A stretch of DNA of 64,000 nucleotides from Struthidea cinerea (lineage: Eukaryota; Chordata; Aves; Passeriformes; Corcoracidae), in NCBI GenBank assembly GCA_013397865.1, contig VZTI01005569.1:292400-356399 (forward strand), written 5' to 3'. Positions 1-13,500 of the stretch are shown in pieces (the stretch's first letter is position 1; every line of letters starts with the position of its first letter). Under the pieces are notes generated by a model, which saw nothing but the letters and a program-made list of their open reading frames with translations, did no database searches and was not told the origin of the DNA. The position numbers were made by a program, and so were the translations under genes.

Positions 1-1477
1 TAACAGCTGCAGCCTTCCCTGGGAGCGCAGCGGGGCTTCCTAGGGCAGGACAGCCATTCTGTCCTCCCGCAGTCCATTCCGGATGGCCCCGCACTCTTGC
101 TCCTGCTAGCTGTGAGCCCTGCAAGCCAGTGATTAGCAAAGGAGGCCAGAGCAGTCTCTCCATAGGGGTATTAGAATATCTTTAACCGCTGCATCGAGTC
201 CCTGCGGTGCCCAGAGGCGGAAAGAGCTAAGCGGACTGAGTGCAGGGGGGTTTTGTCATGTTGCAGGGGCGGTACAAGGGCGGAGTTGGGGTACTGGAAC
301 CAATAGGAAGAGCCTGAGGGAGTGGCCAGGACTGGGGGAGGGGAAAAGGTGGGGGAACAACGTGAACCTCACCTCCCACGCTTTTCTCCCAAATACACAG
401 ACTGTAGAGTGTGAAATGTGTGTAATATATAGCTCGACATAACCAATGTACAATGTTATACTGGTTTTTTTTTTTGTTTATTTTGGTTTGGGTTTTTTGG
501 CATTGGTTTTTTAGGGGATTTGTTCTGTTTTGTTTTCTCATAGCTGTAGGATTCCCTTGTGCTGTGATTCCTGGCTTTTGACAGAGCATTTCATGTTTTC
601 AGACTCAGAGGCTTATGATCTTGAAAGAGGACAGTGAATAAATATGTCTGTGAGCTGCAAGTGGAGTAGGTCTTGGAATAAATTTGAACTGACCACTAGA
701 GGGTCAGCTTCTTTTCAAATTTTTTGTAATCTTGTATTCTGTTTTCCAAGATCTTCAGGGAATTATCAGTGCTGTATTGATCAAGCCCAGAAATGTTCAG
801 AGGATGGTCTCGTCTCACTTTCTGATTAATTACCAACCTTAGAACACAGCTCAAACTGACCAGTGTTTCAAGTGGAGGAATTCTTCATATCAAGTTACAT
901 GATGTCTTTTCTCATATTCTGCTCTGGTCTTCCACTTTCTTTTCTGCATAAATCAGATACAAAAATAACAGGATTTTTAGCTAATTAAACAGTTTTGAGT
1001 CCCAAGGAGTGCTGATACTTGCTTTTCATCAATGCATAAAAAAATGTATTAGGTTTGTACATTTTTATTTGGATAATTCTACTTACCAAATAAGTTCCTT
1101 TGTTCTTAACAGAGAAAAGGCTTATTTATCTGTAGTTCATAATTTCATGGTTTCAAACTCTTTCTGCCAATTACTTTAAAAATAGTTTTTTACAGTAATG
1201 AGAAATGAGTTGTTGCTGTGAAATTCTCTAGCCATGGTTTTTTCTTAGTTGTAGATCTTTATACAAACTTATTGACTCTATAAAGTTATAAAATATTGTA
1301 TTTATTAGATCAATTTAATTTTACTATTTTTGAGACTTTCCAGTAAAATATAGGGTCAATTAATATGTTTAGTTTTATCATTTCCATAGTATGAAAACTC
1401 TGATGTTACTTAATTATGAAATGAGACAACCCCTTACCACTTCTTGAATGTTTTGGGCCTGGTTTATTTTTTCTTAG
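1..1477 (+). other. Intron sequence upstream of the first visible NCAPG2 exon
   Basis: No NCAPG2 coding sequence was found here, so the preceding exon should lie left of the window. The first 350 bases are relatively GC-rich with some CpG, the rest is AT-rich. It carries the left copy of a 128-bp direct repeat (727-854). The stretch ends in a good acceptor (pyrimidine run and TTCTTAG, 1471-1477). Short open frames here have no recognisable product. Confidence 0.6.
727..854 (+). repeat. 128-bp direct repeat, copy 1
   Basis: This segment recurs at 1876-2003 with the same length, no gaps and 13 mismatches by hand count (about 90% identity). The copies are 1149 bp apart and flank the NCAPG2 exon at 1478-1573. 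I do not recognise a transposon family, so it may be a local duplication or two copies of an uncatalogued interspersed repeat. Confidence 0.85.
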
Positions 1478-1573
1478 ATGCTGAGTTATTTTCATAAACA
1501 AAGTAAAGTTCGTCAAGGAGTTGAAGAAATGCTCTATAGATTATATCAACCCATCCTCTGGAGAGCACTGAAG
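1478..1573 (+). CDS. NCAPG2: NCAPG2 exon (window exon 1)
   Basis: Thirty-two codons, phase 0 at both ends. It starts after TTCTTAG with MLSYFHKQSKVRQ and ends PILWRALK before GTAATT. Human CAP-G2 has the matching VLSYFHHQKKVRQ and PILWRGLK. It lies near the end of the conserved N-terminal condensin-II-specific region of the family. The opening ATG is an internal methionine (Val in human), not a start codon. Confidence 0.93.
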
Positions 1574-4500
1574 GTAATTATCCTTTTCAGAAAATAGGAC
1601 TGTCTTCCTCCAGCTATTAAATTTTGGGTCCCTTCCACATCTTTTGTTTTATTATTTGCTTTTAAAATGAAATAGCTACAAAAACCAAAATGAGTGTTTG
1701 ATATCACAGATGTAGCTGAGTAACTTTGCCAGTTGTAATTAGGCATAGCATGCACAATAATATTCTGATTTTTTAATATAATTTACTTGTAAAATTCAGT
1801 TTTGTTTGCAAGTACCTAGAATGCTTTCCAGGATCACACTTGGTATTCTTACCTTCTCAGTCTGAAAATTCTGTATAATCTTGTATTCTGTTTTCCAAGA
1901 TCTTTAGGGAATTATCAGTGTTTTATTGATCAAAGCCAGAAATGTTCAGAGGATTTTTTAGTCTCACCTTTTGATTAATTACCAGCCTTAGAATACAGCT
2001 CAATGAATTTATTAGAGTTTTAATTTAGAAAAACTTTTATTCTAGTTTGATTGTATGTACAGACATTCATGGTATGGATGTGCACTCAGAATGGAATTTC
2101 TTACTTCTTTTCTGTGTGTGGATTGAATGCACAGACTAACGGCAACCTACTGCAGTTTGTCTACTCAGTTACACTCTGTGATTAAGATGAGCTAAGCTTC
2201 CTTCTTTGGTTACAGCTTTTATTTTGTCTGAGATGATGAAATCCCTGTTTGTAAGAGCGTAGACATACAGCCAAATTAAATTCTGGTAGACATTTTTAAT
2301 TTCATTTATTGGTTGGTCATACAGCATCTTCTCTAGCCATGAGAAAGGTATTTGAAATTCTCAAAGTTGAAAGTATTTACTATTAATCTAAAAAGTTGTT
2401 TACAATGGGTTTTATGAGGTACAGGAAGGAGTTGAGAGCTGTTTGGTTTCAACAGAACCCTGTGGTAGAGGTGGGAAGATGAACAGATGAACAGAGTCAT
2501 TGCTAGCAGTATCTTGTTCGGTCTTACGTGAGGGTTGGATCACATACCTTTAGAATTAATATAAACAAGGAACCTTCTGGCTGAAACATGTATGTCCTAG
2601 TGCAAGAGAATAATAGCTACAAAGCATGGCTTCCTTTAATTTCTACATTTCTGTCTCTAAAAAGAATCGGGGTTTTAATTGATTTTTGGTAAGTTAACAA
2701 ATTACAGTATTCCATTCTTAAGGGAGTTGCTGTCTGTCAGTGGAGGGTCGTAGTCACTTTACAAGGCCCAGGACTCAAATGTAAGACTAGAGTACTTTGG
2801 AGGAAGATTCTGTCAAACCTTATTAAATCTGCATACATTTATTTGGAGAAATGTAACAGAAGGTGTGTCTTGTGGGGAAAAAATGGTTAATGATTGGTCT
2901 GCAGCAAGACAGTGGGAGAATTCCTGATTCCAGAAGTGGTTGAAGTTTTTAACAGCTGCTATTCATAATTTTCACATCACTAATGGTTCCATTGCTAGAA
3001 CAAATCATATAGTGCTGCATGAATTATTTGGCATTTTGAGCTGTTGCTGTGACTCAGAATCACCAGTAGTTTAAGATACTGAACTAAGAAGGGAAGTTTA
3101 TAACTGTCCTTACTATTTATTACGGATTCTATTGCAAAGCTTGAAATGTCGCTTTAATTTTAGATAACCAGTTTGATGCTCCTATTTTAGCCATATCACT
3201 AATTTAATATAGTGAAGAACAAATACTGTTCTAGAGCACTGGTTATGAAACAGAAAAGATGTACAAGGCCTGTTTACTCCTCCTTGCAGAAAGCAAAAAT
3301 ACTTCCGTTGTAAGGATACACCAAATTCCAGAACTGTTCATGCTGAAACCACTTGATTTCATCTCTGCAATCTTTAAACTGAGAATGCACATTTGTAATG
3401 CACAGTTCTTAAATTGCTTGTTTTGCAAATACTTAGATTGCACAAATTCTTTTGGGGCTTTTACCAACACTTATTTTATAAGCCTTTATGCAACTTTAAG
3501 TTTTTAAGATATAAGCCCATATGTAACTTCTTCATCTTTTTTCATGTTCTTATTATGAAAAGCAAGTGTCATGCAAACATAAAAGAGATGTGCTGTGATT
3601 GGTTGTTAGTATAAGAACATACATGGGTATAAAAATATGGATATTTAGTGTGAGGTAAGTAGTGATTAAGCTGTTTCTTATCAAGCTGAAAAAGTCAAGA
3701 ACCACTCCTCCAGGAATTCAAGCTGTTGAAGGAAGTGACTTCTTTAAAGTGGTGTGTTTGGTTGTCTTTTAAAATTTTTTTTTAACATCCCACACATTTA
3801 AACTAACATGTCCTGGGGAAGCAGTGTTTTAAATAGTTTGAAGTGAATTTCAGAACCTGTAAGACCAGATAAAATTTAAAAGGACGCCATGAAAATTAAC
3901 TGAAGAAAAAATTAAAATATTGTTTAAAAAGGTTCTGAAAGTTCCTCAGAATAGTACAAGCGTAATGGTAAAGAAATATTAGTAATTTAAATAACTGCAG
4001 GCTCTGGCATGGAAAAATCAGTGTGGATTAAAACAGGCCATGAATTTAAAGTCTTAGGTTCTACCTCTGTGAAGACATTGTACGAGCCTGAATATGCAAA
4101 TACATTTGGGATAAATTCCAATTAATTAAAGGCAGGAATTTGAACTGTGGGCACTCAGTTCAGAATTAAAAGTGAGTTTAATGGAATTCAGTGTAATGTA
4201 CTTAAAAAGTTATGGAAATTAACTTTCTGGAATGGCAATGGTAGACAAGGTCTAGGTTATTGCACAAAACCACATATGAATTAATTTTCTCATGCAATGT
4301 TAGTGCAGAAGAGCTATTTCACCCTGAATTTACATATTATCTTGTTACATGTTAATTCTTAAATATAGCCAAGCTCAAAGTTGAAGGATTTTCTCAACTT
4401 TATAGGATAGAATTAAGAATTACGATCTTTTCACCTTTGAACTGTTTGCATTATCCATGACAAACAAAGGAAAACACAAATCCCTAACTAAAGACTGCAT

Positions 4501-7500
4501 GTATGTACTTTATTTGCTTTTGTAGTATTCGGTTTAGAATTGCTATTAATTTCGTTGACTTGAAGAATATGGAATGTTTTGGTTCTACTGCACTGTATCA
4601 GGATTGGTTGAGAAACCCAAAACAGATTGTAAATGAAGTAATTGTTGCTCATTTCTTTTGTGTTTTTCTGGTTTTATTTGTCATTAGTGTATTTAAGTCT
4701 CAATATTACATGGTTATTGCCGTGTTTCGTTTCCCTGCCTTTGATTTCGATGTGCTTTATGACAAGGGAAGAAAAAAATGAGATTATTAGAATAGTCAAG
4801 AAGTTCCCCAACCTGTCTCATCTTGCTGTTAAAATTAGGCCTACTTTGCTAGTTGTATTGAGAAAGTTTTTTTTTTCATTGGACCCAAAATCTGGACAAA
4901 ATTCTTCCTTCTCTTCTTTCCAGGAGAAGTCAGCAGAGGCTCTTAATCACTGCACTGCTTTGATAAATGCAGTTTGGTGGTTAGATTTCAGCTTTCTCCT
5001 TGCGATGCCTTGAATTTCTTCATCATTTTATTGCTTGCTCTCTTTTTCTGTCCTTTAAGAGTTCACTGGGTCAACTATCTTCCACTGAATGAATGTCTAA
5101 ATATGCACCTTTTTCTATTTTTTTTTTTTTTTTNNNNNNNNNNNNNNNNNNNNNNNNNNNNNNNNNNNNNNNNNNTTTTTTTTTTTTTTTTTATTTGGGG
5201 TTCTTCAACCAGTAAAAAACATAGTGGAGTACACTGAAAACTGTTGAATATGGTAAAATCTCTGAGGGTTGTGAGGCTTCCCATAGATTTTTGATGAGCC
5301 GCCTGGAGCTCAGAACATGGTGCTATTACTTATGTGCAGGGATGCAGAAATGAATATGTTTTTGCTGGATAAGTTACTCTCCAGGCTTTCTGATACTTAG
5401 TTACTAAATACTATTTTCTTGAAGCAATAGGCTTGAGCTTTTCAATTAAATCACCTGTCTCTTGACAAGCAAGTTAATTAATTCAATCTGATTGAATTGA
5501 AGATTCTTCTGTCCTGAAGAGGAGCTTTAAGGCCACCAAGAGAAATCCCAACTGCCTTTAATTTATTCAGCATTAGAGAAAGCAGGGGGACTCTGACTGT
5601 GATTCCTGTCGTGGAAGCTGATATGCTTTGAAAGCTGATTGTAACAATAACTCAGGTTTTACTGAATGGGCAGAAATATAAGGTAAAACATTAAAACTCA
5701 TATGTGACTTTAGGTTTTTCTATCCATTTATAAATTCATCTTTTCCATCTACTTAATTAAAAACACTAACTTGTTAAAATGTTTGGAGAACAGTGTTTGA
5801 CAGGATACACCTTTGGATATTAACAGTCTGTCCTTATGGAAAAAATATTTTTTCTTCCATTGTAACAGGCCCGGAACTCAGAAGTTCGAGCAAATGCAGC
5901 ATTTTTGTTTGTTGATGCTTTTCCTGTTCGTGATCCCAGTTTTAAGGTTGAAGAGATGGACAATGAAATTCAGAAACAATTTGAAGAACTTTTTGTAAGT
6001 GTTAAAGAAACTAAAATGTTAAAAATGAAACTTTTATCAAAGCTAACTCAAAAAATGAGATTAAATGTTGATGTGATTAAAATTTATGGAACTTCTGGAT
6101 AGTATTTGTAGGGAAATAGTGGTCTGTGGTGCAGAAAATACAAAAATAAATATTTTAAATTTCTATAGTATGTTTTCTGCAGATGCTATATACCACTTTA
6201 TACTCTCGAAAGAAAAAATTTTGGTTTGTAATTCATTAATCTGTGAATGAGAGATGCCTTTGAAAGATGAAACACATGAGTAATGGACCTTGATCCTTAT
6301 TTAACCTCGGACTGGGGGGGAGAGCTTCACAGTTACTATGGAAGCATTCAATGAAAGTTCAGTACTGTGTTACTAAATGCTTCTGAAATTAAGTATAATG
6401 GAGGTAACCTAAAAATCTCCTTACCAGTCTAGATGGGTGAGAATGGGCATAGTGTTTTCATTAAGAAAATGTTTGAGGATTCCTGAGTAAACATCAGATA
6501 ATTGAATGAATTTCAGAGTTTTTATGTCATTCCATAGGAACAGTGATCAGTGTAGACTCATATAAGTAGAAGTCTGAATATTCTTAATTAAGTCACAAAT
6601 GCAAGATTTGATTTATTTAAAAAAAAAATTCAAAAGCCCAATTTAAAAAGTTGGTCAATAGTTATCTTAATTTTGCTTCTGATTTAAATTTCCTTGGTTT
6701 CTTTATCGTAAAATGCCTTGAGGGACTATTAATATTACAGTTCTTTTATTGTATGACAATTTTCATAATTATTAAAAGGTAATGGAATGCATTTTGTTTA
6801 TGATAGGCTCACGTCAAACAGCAGTAGAGCCACAGTAATCCATATGCTCACATTATTGTTCTTCTGTTTGTTTTAGAGTCTCTTAGAAGATCCTCATCCA
6901 GTTGTCCGCTCTACAGGGATACTTGGAGTTACTCAGATAATATCCAAATACTGGGAGATGATTCCTCCGACAATTCTTGCTGATCTTTTAAAAAAGATAA
7001 CTGGAGAGCTGGCATGTGATATAACATCTGCTGATGTTCGATGCTGTGTTTTTAAAGTAAATGTTTTTCTAAATTTAAAATCATGGTTGTCATTTTTATC
7101 TTTTATTTGGTGTACAGGTTTCTAGTATAGGCCACTTTAAATCAAGGAGGTCACTTGTTCTACCAAATGTGTTAGGCAATAGAATTGCTGATACATGAAG
7201 GTTTTGCACATTTCATAAAAGCCGTGTTTGAAATACACAAATGCCTTTTAAAATAGTAACTGATTGGCTTTCTGACTCTCAACCATTTTGAATTTCCAGT
7301 TGTACACACACTGTTTGGACCCAATAATTTAGGTTTTTTGGCTATTAGAAATGATGGTTAGACTTGAAAATATATGTAGGCAGGTTCCAGGATGTTCCTG
7401 TGTCACTGGCTTTAATGCATCCCAAGACATGCACAATTAGGATTTTGTACCCCACTTTGTGTGTCTGAGGTTTGGATGGATGTAATTCCACAGTTTGTCT

Positions 7501-10500
7501 GGTGATGCCTCCTCCCATGCATTGCTCAGTATGTTAGAATTAGTTCATCCACATCTTTCTGGCATGTGAGAAATAACTGATAGCTTGGACAGAAAAATGA
7601 ACTTCCTAAGCAGCATTTTCACTTGAAGATTTTGTATCTGTGTCAGTTCAGCCTTAAATTGAAGCTGTTGTCCTGTTAATCCTCACTTGCTCCACTACTG
7701 CTTCATGGAGGAGCTATACTGGATAAGCAGAAAGTGCTCATTTAAAAACAAAGTGGTAAAAAATAGATGTGTTTTTAATTTGAAATCAGCGTATTTTAGA
7801 GAGCTGGTATTGTACAGTATGCCCTCAGGTAGAGGGCAAGACCATGGTCTCAGTGTAGATCTGATTCAGCTGAAGTGAGTTCACTGAGCACAATTCACTG
7901 TAAATTTGAAATAATCAAAGCAATTTTTACCAAAGTATTGCAAGAAAAATAAGCATTCACAGTGTCTGTCCCTGCTTTATTTAACCTGAGAAATGTCGTG
8001 GTCCTCTTGAACAATTTTTAGCTAACTGTTTTTCAGCTCTACTCTTTCTGGATTTGGTTTTGTGTTTTTTTAGTGCCTACCAATAATTTTGGACAACAAA
8101 CTAAGTCACCCACTCCTGGAACATCTCCTGCCTGCAACCAAACACAGTCTTCATGACAATTCCGAGAAAGTGCGAGTGGCTTTTGTGGATATGCTGCTGA
8201 AAGTGAAGGCTACCAAGGCTGCTAAGGTAGGACAAGTGATGTTTGCTCAGGAGCAAGGAGACAAAATCAAGGCATTTATTAAAAAAAAAAAAAAGAATTA
8301 CATTTTGAGACTGCTGCAGTGTTCCTAAAAGGAAAGAAATACCTGCTTTGCTGTAGTGATACTCTTAGTATTTGTGGTATCCTGAGTACTCTGTGGGTCC
8401 TTGTTCTCTCTGTGGATGTGTGGGGCAGAGCAGTGGTACAACCACACTTCCCTCGGCTGCCCAGCTCAGGGCAGGACTCTTCTAAATGCTTAACACCTTT
8501 CCCCAGTAGCTTTTTTGCTTTGATTCTCCTGTTTTTATAATGTCTGTATTTTGTGGGCACATCCCTCAGGATTTTGGTGTCTTTCTATAGTGATTTTGAA
8601 TGCATTTTGTGTTCTGCTGTGGAGTCTTATTTAGGGTGATACTCTCCAGCCACAGGCATTATATTATAGCACCTTTGAGCTCTTATTCCACTCTCTATTG
8701 TTAATAGTTTCTTAATTTCAATTTTGTATTTTAATTTAGCCATGTTTTTGTCTCTTGCTAAGCCCAATAAAGACATAAAGCTATTAGAAAGCATCCAAAG
8801 GAAGGCTGTGAAGATGGTGAAGGGTCTAGGGGGGAAGCCATACAAGAAGTGGCTGAGGTCATTTGGTTTGTGAATTATTCTGAATTCACTGCCATTAAAG
8901 ACAGAGAAAAAAGATAGTTCTCAATGTCAGGGATTTTTGGTGGGAAGGAAGGATCAGGTTTACATAAAGAGAAAAAAAAAATCCTAGTAAGTGTTAGATG
9001 TTTTCGGTAATTTCTTACTGATTTAAAAACTGTAATATGTATCTCTGCTGAGTCCTGGGATCACTTCAAACTTACTTTTTATGACAGTTCTAATAGGGAC
9101 GTCCATAGTTTGAATTTGCAGGGTAATGAACTGCTGCAAATATTTCTGCACAAGAGTAAAATAGGTTTCTTGGCATTGAAAAATACTTCCTTTTTGGTTT
9201 TTTGTTTTAATTTGAAATTGTCCAGCATAATTAATTCAGAATCTTCTCAGGGAAATTACTAATGTAGTGTTACTGCTGGCATAACATCTGTGTAGTCTTT
9301 CTGAATTTCATAGCCTTTGACTTCTGTGTTGCAAAGAAACTAGAGCTCTGCTAAGAATGGGATGCATTCGGTATTTAGTAATGTAGGGTTTGGGATGGTT
9401 TTGGAAACGGTGTTGATCTACACAGGTTTTTAAGGTATATACAATACTTGAAAGTAGTTAGGTCCTACTTTGTCCTGTAAGGAGAATATGCAACATGGCA
9501 CATAATGAAAAATAATTGTATTTTATGGTGATATCCTTGTAGAGTAAACAGGTCTTCCCTGTATCTATGGAATTGCATTAGTATTGCAGATGTATTGAAC
9601 TGGAATTGATTGAACCACAATTTTGCCAGTGAGTCAGAGATATGAGGAGATTTAGAACACCAGAAGCATCAGAACAGCAAAATAACATTATTGCAGCGGA
9701 ATGTGACCTCCAGTACATGTTGGTGTTCAGTAAAAATAAAAAATGCTCATATTTTCCTGGTAAATGCTCCTTATACTTGTTTAGACTGTTGACATGGAAA
9801 TCACTTGATGAAGGTGATGGTTTTTGCATCTATTTTTTTAAAATTCCTTTTAATATTTTTTTCTCCCTTAAAAAGTTCTGGAATATCTGTCCCATGGAGC
9901 ATCTTCTGTCTCGCCTTGAAGCCGATTCTCGGCCCGTGTCGCGGCGCATCGTGAACCTCTTGATGAACTCCTTCTTCCCCGTTAACCAGCCCGAGGATGT
10001 GTGGTGTGAGCGCTGTGTCACTCTGATCCAGATGAATCCAGCAGCAGCCAGGAAGTTCTATCAATACGCTTATGAATTTACTGCCCCCACCAATATAGGT
10101 AAAGTGCAAAACCTTGTGAGTTTGTGGAATTACTGATATCACATCATGTAAATGCTTTTCTTTCTTTTTCCTGTAACAGTGGTACATCGTTGCTAGATTT
10201 TTTGGGCTTAGTATAATATTAGTTTGTAGTTTTTGAAATTCTTGACACCAGCAATAAGCACTGCTGGCAAAGTCATCAGCTTCTTCAATAATGAGGAGAT
10301 CAAAGCTTTTCATTTCTGCTCTTAGATACTGTACTGTACACTCCAGCCAGTGGTGCTGCCTGGTCCCTCTGTTCCCCTTTCTCCCCACACATACCTTAAA
10401 ACTATCTCAGTTGATCCTTATTTCTCATGTAGAACTAGGGTAGCAAAATACCCTGGTGCCTTAAGTGATTTGAGATCTTCATGTGAAAGATTCTACAGAA

Positions 10501-13500
10501 ACTGAAAAAATGTTTGTCTGGTAATCTGGTTATGTGGGATTTGTGGATAAATACTTTTGAGTTGCTCAGAGAAAATCTAAAAAGTCCTTCTTCAGAAAGT
10601 TTCAGTGAAGAGGGTGTGTACTGCCCAGAATGTCACTGCCTTTTGGAAAAGTGCTATTGAACCAAGTAAAATCAGGAAAATTTTTTTTCAGAGGAGTTCT
10701 GATAAAACCCAAGTAGTCAGCATGGAGTGACTTGGTTGAAATGCCCAAACCGTTGCCTCCCAACTGATGACCTTGATAAGGTAGTTATGAAATCGTAGTT
10801 ATGAAATCACAGTTATGAAATCACCATGTTGTACTTCCACCAGAGTGGGCATAACCCTTTCACCTTTTCTAGAGCTGAGCTCCTCGTTCAGGAGTGCAAT
10901 GGTTGGGCTATGACATCTTTTCCAAAGTATGGAAATTGATATAGGAGGGAATGGGAATTGACATAGGGATGGGAATTGATATTGGAGGGAATGTGTTCTT
11001 GAACATGGGTCGTTAAGTTAACAGTTATGCCAGATGAAATGTAGGAGTTGTGGGAGCTTCCTCTGATTCTGATTTGATAAAGTAGTGGTTATTTTTTGGT
11101 TTTTTTTACTATACGGTTTTAACAATAAAATTACAGAACCTAATAATAATGTTGCCATTTTTTCGTCAGACTTGAGGATATAAAATGTGTTCACATTTTT
11201 TCCATTTCCTTTACAAGGGATTTTTCTCCTTTTTTTCCTAGCTCTTTCTGGTTCTGTTGCCTACTTTTTCATACTGGCTTTCCAGCATTTTAATTAGAAG
11301 CATTTATTAGCAACATTCTTAGCAAATAGTAAATGTCTAATTTATTCCTCTTCTATTTAAACGTAGCTAAATTGATGCTCACTATTCGGCGCTGCTTGAA
11401 TGCCTGCATCCAGAAAGCAATGAAGGAGAGTCTTCATGATAGTGGTAATGATGATGATGATGATGAAGATGGAAGTGAAAAGGAGAACAAAAGTGTAAGA
11501 AAGTCCACTTTATGTTAAATTCTGGTAACTTCTTTTCAGTGGTGCTTGAAACATAGGCAGTGAATGATATGACAGAAGTCTAAAGGAAAGCCCTTGGGCA
11601 TCTGTGGTACTGGAAGGGGGGAACTGCCATTACTGGGTTTTCATGTCCTGAGATAGCAGAAATTTGGTCAAGTAGCTAGAATAAGATAGAATATAAAGCA
11701 TATTTTAAATTAATACCTGCCTAATTCCAGTACTGATTATAAAGTGGTTTGGTTTTGCAGTTAAATTATTTTTAAAATTACCATTGCAAGGTACGTGAAG
11801 TTAGAGAGAGAGCAAGACTGAATTGTGGAGTTCATGGACTACAGTAACCACAATGCCTTTGTAAAGTGACTAGAAGGATTTTCAGTGGTTTTTTAAACCT
11901 TATTTTAACTTAAATTTCTAGTTGAAAATGTAGTGGGTCATATGATCTAAGTGTTTGTATTTCAGGTGTTGGATAATGTGCTGTCAGTAAATGATGTGGC
12001 CAGCATGGCAAGTTTGTTGGAGATTACTGTAATACTCTGGAGAAGTATCCACAGAGCATTAGATCACAATGAAGATGCCAGAGATTATGCTATCAGGAAG
12101 TTTGCTGCTGTACTTCCTGAATATTTTAAAGTATTTCAGGTAAAGAAAGCCTAGATTTTCCTGTATTTTCTTAGTATTTTCTTCATATGCTTTCATGTTT
12201 TATGTCTTTTATCTATTTTTATGGCATTAAGTATTCTTTTTCGTTGTTGCTGTAAACCACAAACAACAGCAAGTTTCTTGGAATCCCACAAATGGCTAGA
12301 AACTATTCTCCAGCTCCAGTGTCTGACTGATGAACCATTATCCAAATAGTCAGCTCAGAAATACTTATGCAATAAATTGCTCTCCTTGTAAGGTTTTTCT
12401 AGGGTTTTATTCTTTTGAATGTTTTGGAGCTTTTGGAAAACAGTAAATGCAAATGTGCCGTTGCAGAATAAATACTCAGTGTCCATTAGAGTCCACGTGT
12501 TTTTCTACCCACTGTCACCCAGACTCTTCTGCCAGCACCACTTCTTATGATTCAGTTGCAACCGAAGCAGCTGAGGCTCCTTTTTCACTGAATGTGAGGT
12601 GGCAGAGTACGCTTGCAGCGCAGAAAGCCAAACATGTCCTGCTGACCTGCTGGAGTGAGTCCAAAGGATTGCCACCAAGATGATTAGAGGGATGAAGTAC
12701 CTCTCTTAAAGGGGAAGACTAAAAGAATTGGGATTGTTCAGCCTGGAAAGAGAAGGCTTTGGGGTGACCTAATTGCAGCCTTCCAGTGCCTGAAGGGCGC
12801 CTGCAAGAAAGACAGAGAAGGACTTTTTACAAGAGCATGTGGTGACAGGACAAGGGAGAATGGATTCAAACTAAAAGAAAGTAAGTTTAGATTAAATATT
12901 AGGAAGAAATTCTTTATTGTGAGGGTGGTGAGACACTGGCACAGGTTGTCCAGAGAAGCTGTGGCTGCCCTATCCCTGGCAGTGTTCAAGAGCAGGTTGG
13001 ATGGGGCTTGGAACAACCTGGCTTAGTGGAATGTGTCCCTGCCCTTGGCAGGGTGGTTGGAACAAGATGATCTCTAAGGTCCCTTCCAACCCAAACCATT
13101 CTGTGATTCTGTCATTCCGAGGTTTCTGCTAATTTGAATCTGCTCTCCAGTGATGTGTTGATGCACGTATTTATTGCTTTGGTTTGATACAGACAATTAA
13201 TTAAATTAATTAAAATCAGTCATTTTCAAATTGTCAGTCTCTTTGCTCTAATTGTTTTAGTGTTATTCTCGAGGAGGATGCCATCATGAGAGTGGCCAAT
13301 AGTGGCTGCTGCACCCAGAGGGCATTTGGAAGGATTATCTACTGGATGTATTTTTCTTAGTTGATGGCTTTTATGCTGAAGTATCCTGAATTATGGTGGC
13401 TGTTCCATGGCAACTTTGCTTTAGATAATCAGGGAGTGAAAAGCAGTTCATTGCTCTGTAATATTCTGCAGCACAGATACACCAAGCGCTCTCTACCCTG

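Larger units (their letters stand above)
1574..5868 (+). other. NCAPG2 intron, 4.3 kb
   Basis: AT-rich intron containing copy 2 of the 128-bp repeat and an assembly gap in a T homopolymer (5134-5175). The open frames at 4503-5013 are short and AT-rich; one runs through the unknown bases. I see no further exon, RNA gene or recognised transposon. Confidence 0.7.

Noticed and set aside
644..829. 61-codon + strand open frame that might be an upstream NCAPG2 exon
   Set aside because: Its peptide has no similarity to CAP-G2 before the MLSYFH segment, and it overlaps the 128-bp repeat.
9801..10388. 195-codon open frame on the - strand
   Set aside because: It is the antisense shadow of the NCAPG2 exon at 9876-10098, extended into AT-rich intron on both sides.
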